Below are positions 8,156 through 18,300 of a DNA stretch of 22,849 bases, in pieces. The notes beneath the pieces are model-generated. The model ran no database searches. It was given only the letters and a program-made list of their open reading frames with translations, and was not told the DNA's origin. The stretch's first letter is position 1, and the number at the start of each line of letters is the position of its first letter. The DNA is from Paraphysomonas bandaiensis. Lineage: Eukaryota > Chrysophyceae. The position numbers and the translations under genes are program-made. The stretch covers positions 1-22,849 of the forward strand of contig CBFFRP010000163.1 in NCBI GenBank assembly GCA_965644295.1, read 5' to 3'.

Positions 8156-9380
8156 ATATAAGTGTCATTTGTCTTTGGACCTTGACGAATAAACAGGTAT
8201 CTGGGGTATTGGGCTGCCTGCTGAAGTCAAGCATCCGGGCAGTTCACCTTAAGGACTCAAAAATTCTGAAGTTAGCCGATTTCAGGTATATCAACATTCC
8301 GCTTGCACAATGTGTTTACTTGGAGTGATAGAGCGAAAGTCGTTGCACTTTGGTGCTTGTAGTACCTTTAAATAGTAGAATATCCGAGTTTTAAGCACTA
8401 GCTAGTAAAATTGTTTTCTAAATTAGATTTGTCTCTGAAACGCCTATTGCCATCTAAAAATACCCAGATATTGATCGCAGTTGAAGCTAACGAATTTATG
8501 TTACGATGGCTTCTATCACCCAGACTAGCAGAGCTTAGAAAATATAATAAATTAATTTAGACAACCTCTATAAAACATAGCAGCAGAGGTGATAACGTCT
8601 ACAAAACGGCACACACCCCGGGGTCGACAAAGTAGATACTCGAAATGTCCCTTTCTAATTTGCCATCCTCCATTAAAAAATTCGAGGTACAATTTTTAGT
8701 TGAAAGATACTTGATAGCGAAGGTTACCTCAGCTGGTCTCAAAGGAAATATGCTCAATATAATACAACATCTCAAGTATTATTGCTTGAATCAAGGATAT
8801 GTATTTGGATGTGATAGTCGTAAGCGTTAATTTCATATGGGTATTGAAGCCAGCAAGAAGTCGATGAGTTTACTGCCAATTGCAAATTCTAAAGAATGCT
8901 ATAGTACGCTCCGTAAGAAAGATTTCTTATGTGCAGTAACCAAAACAAGACATGCATACCACAAGCAATAATGTTGAAAGATTATTCAGTGGATCTAAGA
9001 TTGTTATGACTGATATACGCATTAGAGCTACTTATGTTTTTATGCATTAATCATCGAATCTGGAACGAAATGTCAATTAATTACATATTAATAATAATTG
9101 CACATAACTTAGTACAACCTACGTCAATTAATTGATAATGAAGTGTTACGTGTGATGTGTTACTATATGGAATATCTCTTGACTGTTGGTGAGAGTTGAA
9201 AATACACCGCAAGACTGATTATTACAATTGTGTAGAAATGTGTGGATTCGGCATTTGTCAATATATTTGACCTTGCCCATACCAATATACTTTAGAGTCA
9301 TATTGAATCGCAGCATACTATTTCCTGAGAGGTATAGTCACGTAAACTGCAACACTGTGCACATATACAACAGTTAAACT
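8156..9380. other. AT-rich intergenic stretch, mostly unassigned
   Basis: Short open frames are present (for example 8645-8830, 61 codons, plus strand). None resembles a known protein and none has clear gene signals. The only recognisable content is the hAT-like remnant at 8964-9050. I see no tRNA with convincing A and B boxes. Confidence 0.5.
8964..9050 (+). pseudogene. Remnant of hAT-type transposase C-terminus
   Basis: Twenty-eight codons read S-N-N-V-E-R-L-F-S-G-S-K-I-V-M-T-D and then an R-rich stretch before TAA. This resembles the S-x-x-V-E-R-x-F-S ... I-x-T-x-x-R core of the hAT dimerisation domain. A stop codon lies in frame shortly upstream, and no DDE or BED-finger region was recognised. 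The match is short, so it may be chance. If real, it is a decayed DNA-transposon fossil. Confidence 0.35.
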
Positions 9381-10963
9381 TCAGCTGTCGTCACGCTGAG
9401 TTAACAACTTTTGCAGAGACAAAAGTACGGCCTGACTTTCTTCAGCTGCTTTTTTGCACTTTATTTCTGCTTTAGTTTGAAACGTTTCCAAGTGGGAGGT
9501 GCTTACAGCGCATGTTTCGGACGACCGCTGTTCCAAATCCTTCTTACGTTCTAGAGCCTCTCTTTCCAGAGCGGCAACCCTTTTCGACCTAGATTCTGTC
9601 AGCTTCGAGACAACATGGGGATGTGTATCTCCAAGCGTTTGCTCTGCAGTCTCCAAACAAAACCAAATTACGTTTTGTAAATCCCTGGACCAAGAAATAT
9701 TAAATCATATATAATGACATAGAGTGGAGACACGTACCGGGCATATCTGAGCTCATTCGCAAGGCGATCTCTCTCTAGCCCTAGTTCTCTTAGGCCTGCT
9801 ACGCGAACTAGGTCTCGGCAGTGCGATAAATGCTTCACCGCATTAATCTCGCTACTAAACTTCTGCACCATTGCATGTAGCTCTCTTGAAGCCGAGGTGA
9901 CACGCTCAGATAGTAGTGCAGCGCGATGGGAGTCCTGCTTGGCCTTGGCTTCAATCATTAATTTTTCTTGTTCACACTGCTCCGTCACTCGCTGCAAAGT
10001 TCGCATCATGTCACTTAGCTGCTGATCTTTTAACTTCTGCGCAGCTTCAAAATCTGCCTTTGCCATTTGTCGGTTTATCATGGGAGAAAGTGGATCACAA
10101 CCCTGGTCAACACCAGATACTCGGAGGATGTCTCCAGCTCTCCCACTCTTAGATGGGGAAGAAATGGCACGTTGATTTTCTTGCGCTTGGATGCGTTCTA
10201 ATATGGACTTTAAACTATCTAACATGTAATCTCGAAATTGACCCAGTTCATTAGGTACTTCTTTCGCCACGACACTAGCGGTGGAGCAAACACTCTTTAT
10301 ACCGCTTTGTAATGCTGTCGCCTGCTCACGACTTATACCCAGAGTGTCCATTCTTTTATCATCATTAATGGATTTCTTTGCCCTTACAATCGCTTGTAAC
10401 TCATTTTCCAGCTCCAAAATCCTAGCATTTTTTGTGTTCTCAATGTGCATCTGTTCTTTCTTTGCAGTAGCCAATTTATCAGTGGCGTCTGCTAATTTCG
10501 ACCGCAGGGTCGATATCTCTGACTTTAATTTGTCCTTCTCATTAGAATCATCATTCCGCGGAGATAGCAAACACGGTCCAGAATCCTGAGTGTTTACTCT
10601 GGAATATGATCCAGGTGTAATATCGGTTTGCGTGGCGACACATACATTGGATGTAGAAGATTTCGAAGACAAAAAACTTCGATAGTTCTTTAAAGCTAAA
10701 TCCGCTTCGTCAATTTTTCGCTGTAATTTCGAATTTTCAGCTTCTAAGTCACGTACACGGCGTTTCAGCCCCTCCATATTTAGACAGCCGCTGCCGTCAG
10801 CCATCATATCAACTGAAAACCCCCTCTTAGACATAGGAGGCTGGGGACCTTTACGCATTGGTTCGAGTGAAAGTACGTGTTTATTGTCTTTAATCAACCT
10901 GCCTCGATGAGATGGTTTGGTGTTGTTGCTATTCATTGTTAGTATTTTCAAGTTGTGGGACAT
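9381..10963 (-). CDS. Coiled-coil protein of unknown function, 509 aa, two exons
   Basis: The gene is join(10963..9738, 9684..9381) on the minus strand. A 53-nt intron (9737-9685, GTACGT...CCAG) splits codon 409, and splicing restores a continuous frame that reads R-D-L-Q-N-V-I-W-F across the junction. The product is rich in Glu, Lys, Leu, Gln and Ala with heptad-like spacing, giving probable coiled coils at about residues 63-98, 142-200, 300-380 and 395-505. Serine-rich linkers separate them. Residues 110-114 read A-T-Q-T-D, which matches the core of dynein light chain LC8 binding sites and lies in a likely disordered linker. There is no signal peptide, membrane segment or enzymatic motif. 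A second Met at codon 10 could also be the start. I cannot assign a family. A cytoskeletal or scaffold role is a guess from the coiled coils. Confidence 0.8.
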
Positions 10964-11527
10964 ACTGCAGTGAGTGAGAGTGTCCGGCTCCGACTAAATA
11001 GTTACTCAATAATTCATAAACGCATAACACATAAAATAAACTCTATAACACGCCACAGGGTGAGTTATAGGTACAAGTTACTCTATACTTCCTCCGCCCT
11101 CGTGAAGAGAAGGAGGACTGGACTGACTGTTATATATGGAAGCAAGCAGGGGTGAGATGCTGCCTATACATAATTCCAGTGCGGAGTACACTGTCGTTCT
11201 ACTAGCCGGTAGTCGTACGATAGTAATACAAATACCTCCACTGTATACTGCTGTATACTCAATTCCAACAACAGGCAAATAATAACTGCTGGTCTCCCAA
11301 TAAAAAATAAAAAATGTGCTTAAACTGAAATTCTTTGCACCCCTATAAGATATTATTTCAAAACTATATGACTGTCTATAATTTCAGTTTTCGACTGAAG
11401 AAGTGAGATGACAGAAGAAGAGTGAGACCTACATACCAAATCAGAAGATAATTCATGGCATTTATTTTCAGTTTATATTCAAGAAATACTGAAAACATTG
11501 AGAGTGACAAGGACATCTGGCTATCAC
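10964..11527. promoter_or_regulatory. Shared upstream region of two divergent genes
   Basis: The 564 bp between the start codons of the coiled-coil gene (minus) and the AP2 gene (plus) must hold both promoters and 5' leaders. The sequence is moderately AT-rich. No clear TATA box or shared operator stands out. Pyrimidine-rich stretches ending in TTTCAG near 11384 and 11470 could be acceptors of a leader intron for the AP2 gene, but I cannot find a matching donor with confidence. Confidence 0.4.
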
Positions 11528-13014
11528 ATGGATCACGTTGAACAAGGGCAATCTTTGTCGAATATACCTTATGGAGGAAATGGAGATAAGCTAACATACA
11601 CCGAGGGCCCTAGTTTTGATGGCAGCATTCAGAGCGACTCCGATTCTGACGTGGATGACATCACTCCTCCTACCATAATCAAGCGAAAGTCCGACCTGCC
11701 GAGGTAGTATTAATGCTGTTAATTGATTACGATGCTAATGGTCTTTTTTAGAAAGCCGAAATCTAAGTATAAAGGAGGTATGTTATTTGAGATGTGTGTC
11801 GACGCGGCTGACATTTTTTCAGTCTTTCGTTGCGGAAAAAAGTTCAAAGCGCAGATTCAGACTGGGGTAAGTCTTAGCGCTGTTTGACTTTGCTACAATG
11901 CTCATGCCTACGTGTAGGGTGTGCAACATTATCTCGGATTGTTCGACCTAGAGGATGATGCTGCCAGGGCATACGACATTCATGCTCGAGTAAGATGACA
12001 TTGTAACTACGACGCGTGTAATGGTGGTGCATTTTATGAAATAGGCAACCTTGGGTCCCAAGGCGAAGACTAACTTTGTTTATGATAACTCTGAAAACAT
12101 AGTTCCAGCAGACTTTGTTGCTATCCAGCCTTCAGACGTCAATAAAACTTCAACAGATGTAAGTGCCCACACACTTCATTAAGAATGTTGACTCGTCTTT
12201 GTAGAGTGTGAGTGGTTCGTTGTCAAGCAGTGGAGTGCGTCCTAAAGGAGCACAGCATTCGAAGCGCACGTACGTGGGTATCAAGGCTCGTCGCAAACGC
12301 ATGAGTGAAAACGCCAGTAGCATAGGCAGCGGTCTTGAAAGCGTCTCGCAGTCAACTGGTCAGACACAAGCAGCTGGCGTGACCATTACCCCAGGAGGTA
12401 GCTCAGAAGGACCAGTGTCTAAGCGAATGCGGCATACTCCATCTGGTAAGGAGAAGAATAGTAGTTGGCGTGGTGTTCTCACACGGGATACTTCTGGGAA
12501 ATGTTTAAAGTGGACTGGTCAGTGGACCGCGGACTCTAGTCCTTCATCAGAAGAGAATACATTTGACTTCAACAGCCCACCTGTCGCGGATGAGGTGCTT
12601 GATTCTGACAATTCGTCATCGCTACAGCCCGTGTCTGGAGTATATTCGGGGAGCTACATGGCACAAGGCTCCGTCCGTGTATCGGACGTGAAGTTTATGG
12701 TGCATTTTTTCCCGGCGGAGTCTGATGTGCCTGGCAAAGCATCACAGGATGAGTTTTTTGTGGTTGGGAAAGGGGATTCGCAGTTTGGCCCTTTCGTTTT
12801 GCGTGGCAACTACAACTCCACGACACGATCGCTGGAAGCGAACAGAATGCCGGTTGCGCCGGGGGATCCCATGTTGTCGGCCTCCGTGGAAGAGTTGAAG
12901 AATATACTTGCACAAGAGCCATCTAAACATTCCCCGGCTGCATCTGCACAAAATGCTGAGGAATCACGGCCAGGATCTATCGCGTCTTACGTTGCTAATG
13001 AGGTGCATGTATAA
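11528..13014 (+). CDS. AP2-domain protein, probable transcription factor, 413 aa, six exons
   Basis: The exons are 11528-11703, 11752-11777, 11823-11866, 11918-11989, 12045-12158 and 12205-13014. All five introns are GT-AG and 45 to 55 nt long. Joining them gives one frame of 413 residues. Residues 64-117 form an AP2 DNA-binding domain: S-K-Y-K-G-V-F-R, then F-K-A-Q-I, Y-L-G-L-F-D, the helix D-D-A-A-R-A-Y-D-I-H-A, and ending K-T-N-F. An acidic Ser/Asp stretch precedes it and a basic patch (K-A-R-R-K-R) follows. Residues 232-358 look like a separate beta-rich domain with W-R-G, W-T-G-Q-W, G-V-Y-S-G-S-Y, F-F-V-V-G-K-G and F-G-P-F-V-L-R-G-N-Y. I recall similar Trp/Gly patterns in algal and stramenopile proteins but cannot name the family. 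Start: ATG at 11528 is the first Met in the open frame. The protein probably acts in the nucleus; its targets are unknown. Confidence 0.9.
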
Positions 13015-13423
13015 GATTGAACGAGCTGTGTGTGCGGGTAACTGTAAGGTTCTCTATGTGAATAATGTGAATTTTGCTATAATAATTCATAATGAAATGA
13101 CTAACATCTAGTACCCTTCGAAATGTTAGAATATTGAAAGTATATTCATACCACTATGCTCATGCAAGAACTACGCTACGGTATTGGGTCATTCAAAACC
13201 AAAGATAAAAGCTTATGTTACCACAAATCAAGGTTGGTAACAATGTAACAATACTATTGTTAGATCGCGTTCAATCGACACTATTGCAATAGAGTAGTAT
13301 CATTAATCAGTAAGTAATCACGTAATCACAGCAGTAGATTTCATTTTGGTACTAGTCGTCTTAAATGTTAAATAAATACCAAACCCACTTCGCTGGCTAC
13401 TGCTTAGCTAATCATTTCTTTCC
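13015..13423. other. Downstream region of the AP2 gene, with one hairpin
   Basis: This stretch should hold the 3' untranslated region and polyadenylation signals of the AP2 gene; no canonical AATAAA stands out close to the stop. A perfect 8-bp inverted repeat (TGTTACCA / TGGTAACA) lies at 13216-13223 and 13235-13242 around an 11-base loop. I see no gene here. Confidence 0.4.
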
Positions 13424-13428
13424 GTTTC

Positions 13429-13721
13429 TGTTGGGAAATGCTCATTTTACTTAGATCAAAGAGAGATTAAGTTGTTAGACTAGATAGATTTATTAATATC
13501 GTTTACACAAATTGTGTTAAACAACACAAGCTCGTTTTGTGCCATGCATAAATCACTACTTCTGTAGACCTTTCGCTACTAAACATATCTTGAAAGAGCA
13601 AACTATTTCAGTTTTCTCAATATCATAACAGCATCTACACATCACCATACTTCACTGTATTCTCGTACATTGTCTTCAAGTACCACATTGAATATACTAG
13701 GATACAGTCCATATTCTAATA
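13429..13721 (-). repeat. 3' LTR of element C
   Basis: This is a 293-bp repeat, identical by eye to 18593-18885. In element orientation it runs from TATTAG to CAACA. The GTTTC duplication outside fixes the boundary to the base, because the next flanking bases differ. Confidence 0.93.
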
Positions 13722-13730
13722 CTCCCACTC
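13722..13730 (-). promoter_or_regulatory. Polypurine tract of element C
   Basis: The minus strand reads GAGTGGGAG directly before the 3' LTR, the same as in element B. Confidence 0.8.
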
Positions 13731-13833
13731 AATGTAGAATGCAGTGATACGAAACAACAATGAGTACAGTGATCTTCATGCTATAAACTAGTCTCATAGG
13801 TAAAATAGATGTGAAATCTTATCAAGATACATA

Positions 13834-13882
13834 TATAACTAGCAGTCAACTAGATATATAGTTATGTGGGATTCTCACCCAC
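13834..13882 (-). other. Tandem hairpins in the 3' untranslated region of element C
   Basis: The first stem (13834-13842 with 13850-13858) keeps the CTAG/CTAG core and the loop CAGTCAA of element B, with one mismatch. The second (13866-13870 with 13878-13882) keeps the GTGGG/CCCAC stem while its loop differs by one base. Confidence 0.5.
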
Positions 13883-13894
13883 TAAAACACACCT

Positions 13895-15352
13895 TTAACC
13901 TCTTCGGGGTCGCTTCTTCTGCTGCTCCTCAACTCTGGTTGACACACTTCTCTTAACCCCGGTAATAGTTTTCTCATGACGACTGAAAAGTTTCGTTGAC
14001 AATGCCTTCGTGAAAATATCAGCCGCCATATCATCCGTCGACACATGAATCAACTTTGCCGTAGGAAATTTTCCATTTACATGCTCTCTCACCCAGTGAT
14101 ACTTGATGTCTATATGCTTCGACCTCTTATGATACACAGGATTCTCGGAGAGATCTTTCGCACTCTTGCTATCCATAAAGAATGGAGTCGGCTTCGCAAC
14201 TAAGAGCCCGAGCTCCTTGAACACCCCCCGAAGCCACACCAGTTCTTGCATAGCCGCATACTCCGCCATATATTCAGATTCCATGCTCGAAGTTGCAACT
14301 GTGGTCTGTAGTTTAGACTGCCAGGCCAATGCGCCTGCACATAAGAACACAATGTATCCTGTTGTCGATCGCCGAGTCAGTCTATCACCAGCCCAATCTG
14401 AATCACTGAACACATGTAAGTCGAACTCACTCCCACTGAATCTGATGCCCTCATCAATTGTTCCACGCAAATATTTCAATAAGTGAATCGCCAGTTTGCA
14501 CGATGCATATGTCGGACAACTACTAAATCGAGACAATAACCCCACTGCATAAGCCAGATCAGGTCTAGTATGCATTGCTAGATACAACACTGCTCCAATA
14601 ATTTGCCGATACGGAAATGAGTCAACCCACTGCTTCTGCTCCTCCGTAAGTTCACGTTCCTCTGCCAACAGATCCTGAACATTAGTAGGTAGTGGGGCCT
14701 CCTTATTCTTACTACTCTTTCCCATAACTGAGCTGAATTTCTTGATAATATTCTTAGCATACTCAGATTGATCTAACATATACCAATTTTCTCCTCTGGT
14801 TATCCTGATGTTCAGAAATCGCTTACACACTCCCAGATCATGCATCTCGAATGTTTCACAGAACCTACGCTTTACGCTTTCCAAGTAAGTCAGATCAGCG
14901 GATGCAATTATGATATCATCAACATATATCAATAATAAATGCAGTTTTCCGTTACTCCATCGCATATACAAACACGTATCCAAAATACACGGAGTAAAAT
15001 GCAATGATTTAATAAACTTGTCAATATGTTTATTCCACTGTCGCGGTGAAGATCGCAGTCCATACAATGCCTTGATTAGTTGAAAACACCATCCAGCTAG
15101 TAATTCCTCATCTGGTGGAGGTGCCATATACACGTCATCCTCCAGATCTGCATAGCAAAATGCGGATGATACATCTAATTGATGCACATGCATCTGTAAC
15201 ATAAACGCAATCGCTAACACTAGTCTAATGGTTATACCCTTAACCACTGGAGCGAAAGTGGACGGCTCCTCCTCCTTCTTCTCTTGGAGATTTCCTAATG
15301 CCACTAGCCGAGCCTTGTACTTTACTATATTCCCTAGTATGTCTCGCTTCAC
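13895..15352 (-). pseudogene. Reverse transcriptase and RNase H part of element C polyprotein, frameshifted from Gag
   Basis: This 485-codon frame holds the copia reverse transcriptase, including Y-V-D-D-I-I-I-A, followed by R-P-D-L-A-Y-A-V. The RNase H part has D-S-D-W-A-G-D, S-S-M-E-S-E-Y, F-F-M-D-S-K-S-A and the final K-K-R-P-R-R-G. It has no natural start: the first codon is a GTG that continues the interrupted polyprotein frame. It overlaps the end of the upstream frame by four bases. The RNase H region is intact here, including the run of six G (minus strand) that is five in element B. Without the frameshift it would be fused to the upstream polyprotein, as in B. Confidence 0.9.
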
Positions 15353-18300
15353 CGTATATGCACATATTTCGCTCTAACTAATTTCACTCCGCTTGGAATT
15401 TTCACGATCTTCAAGACACGTCTTTTCAGCAATGATGTCTTCTCCACCATTCGAGCTTTTCTCCATTGTTGATACTGTGGAGATCTCTCTGCCTCGGCAT
15501 ATGAATTTGGTATCTTGATATCTTCTGTCTCTGCATGGTTAAGATCAATATTATGCGCATCCGGTACTTCAACCATATTAATCTCTCCTAAAACTGACGC
15601 GTTTGCCAGTCTCCGCTGCAGCCGTTTGCGTCGGACCCGACCATCACCATCTAGTTCAATCGGTCGACGAGGTATATAAGAACCCGTACCTTGCTCATCC
15701 TGAGCACGCACATCGTGCGTTGTGGGAGGAGCCCCGCTCACAACCCCAGACTCATAGTCTTCAGAGGTCTGCAACCTCACAGCTGTCTCCTGACAGGTTG
15801 GGTCAGGACTCTCCTGTAACCCTCCAGGTCTTCCCTGGTCCAGCACCCTGGCTGGCATAGTACTCAGGGCGTCCCCCTTTCCTATATATCCGGTATTCCC
15901 GGGAGTTTCTGCAGTCATTCGCACTACGTCCTCGACGTGAATCGGCACCCGGTGCTCGATATGCTTCCGACCTGCAGTTACCAGAGATCGATAGGCTACT
16001 ATTACCCCCTTTCGTTCTACTACTCTCGTGGTCTTGTAGAGAAGACCATCCTCATCATCAATATGATATGTACCTTCTAAGCCCGCATAGTCAGACACAA
16101 TTTTCGGTCTCTCGGCCTCCTTCACTCGAAGAGCATCTATCTCAGCGAAATAGCTCTCCGAGCGTGACGGTATGGACTCATCAGTTAATACATGTACCGA
16201 CGTGACGACCCTATCAGTCGCAGGTAGATATACATCATATCCTACCTTTTCATCTGAATATCCTATCAGATATCCGATAAGGGCCTTGTCGTCCCAGTCT
16301 TTCCGTCGATCCGCCTTTGTAGTGAGGACATACGCACGACACCCCCATACTCTGAGATATTTCAGGTTGGGAGCCTCACCAGTCAAAAATTCAAGAGGGG
16401 ACATATACCCCTTCGCTGTCTTTGTAGGCAATCGAATTAATATGTACCTGGCTGCCATGTAGGCATCTAGCCAAAACTGTGAAGGCAATCCTGACTGAAT
16501 CAGCATCGCTAATGTCATCTCACCACAGGTCCTGAATTTCCGCTCCTCAATCGCGTTCATCTCAGGAGAGTCCGTAGAGCTCCACGTATGTTGATAGCAA
16601 CCCTGTGACCTAAGATATTGTCGCAGCTCATCACATATTAGCTCCCCTGCTCCATCTGCATGGTAATGATGCATTTCTAATTTGTACCTTTTCACATCTC
16701 CTTCAAAAATCTTCTTGAAAACCTGCAGTACCGATGACCCAGTCCTATGAACAAGCCCTTCCGACCAGAACATCCGACTGGCATGGTGTGTTAGTTTGAG
16801 CACATATATTTCCCCTCCTCGAGCTGGACAATTTAAGTATACTGCTATATCGGCCGAGAAATTTGGACGAACGGAGTCCTCATCCTTTGTCCGAAAACTT
16901 ACTCTGGTGATCTTCGCCCTGGCGCATACATCACATAGACACTGTTCTTTGGAAACACGTTTCGAGAGATGTTTTCGTTTCAGTCCAGTCCCAATAATTA
17001 GCATTCTTTTGTGGGCTTCTACCAACGCATGCTTGTTAAAATGACCCGCTCTCCTATGTAACAGCTCCAGTTCATCCTCACCCGTACGGTCACTGAGATT
17101 TACTTCTGAATCACTGGATGTCGATACGTCTGGAAGCTCCAATAACTGCTGTGTTGGCACAGCAGTCATTCCATTCTTCATAGGTCCCTCCAACACCAGC
17201 TCATCCGTATTTCTGTCATATATCTGTATACCATACCATACAGTAAATCGATATCCCATATCGTTCAACTTCCGTCCAGAACAAAGACACCGATTTATCT
17301 GACTTGATACCTCAATGTTCTTCCATGCTCCACGGGAACCTACACTCGTGACGCATATCTCTGACCCTTTTTTCGAACCATTAATAACCTTTGATGTGTG
17401 CATATGACTATCAAGTATATTCACATCATTTATCAAAAACATTGATGACGAACAACAGGTATCAATGTATGTATAGTGAATATCCTCATGCACACTACTG
17501 CATATATTCGTCTCATACACATTACATGACAAGTGATACTCTTCCTGTTGCTCGATCATATTTGCTTCGTCTTCGTCAGACAAATCCGCTGGCTCTCCAC
17601 GCCTGATGTTTTCAACTGTAAGTAGTCTTTTGTCTGGTTTCCTTCCATCTTGAAACCTCACAGCCTTGCTCTTGCTTTGCGAGTACTTCTTTTTCGATGC
17701 TGGACAATCGATGGCAAGATGTTCCTTTGACTTACAATTTCTGCACCCAGTATATTCGGCACTTCCAGGTCGCTGCCCTGTAATCTCTGTATCCTTCTTC
17801 ATCGGCTTCTTCTTACCGTTGTTCTTCTTACGATGATCCCTCTCTCTGCGATATCGTTTCTTACTGTCTATCAGGTTCAGCTCCTCCACTCTTTTACGCT
17901 TCTTCTCCAACGCTTCCTTCCCAGCCATAGTATCATCATAGCCTTCTATCTTACGTGATACAGTTACATAATTAACATCATCATCCATCAAGTATAATCC
18001 AACTCTCAGTTGAGCATACTCTTCATTGAGCAAGCCTTCTCGTAGTCGACTTGTTTTTGATACCTCCGAGATATCCTGCTGCTGCTCCTGTAGTTCCTTC
18101 AGCAGTAGTTCGAACCGTAGTACGTAGTCCTTCGCCGTCTCCTCCGGACGCATACGGAAAGAACCATATTGAGTTAAGAGGTCACTGATCCTATTTTGCT
18201 TCCCTCCAGCAAAACACTTCTTCAACTCATCAATCATTACATGTGTTTTGAACCTGTTTACACCACTCCCTTCTGCCTTGAACGCTTTGTGGGTAAGATG

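Noticed and set aside
8107-8328. 73-codon plus-strand frame overlapping the inverted-repeat element end
   Set aside because: It crosses the element boundary and resembles no known protein.
12244-12303. Second AP2 domain suggested by R-T-Y-V-G-I-K-A-R-R
   Set aside because: Only a few residues resemble the first strand; the rest of an AP2 domain does not follow.
15349-15352. Programmed ribosomal frameshift between the two frames of element C
   Set aside because: The junction falls inside a conserved protein stretch, element B is continuous there, and the difference is a simple two-base repeat expansion. A mutation is more likely.
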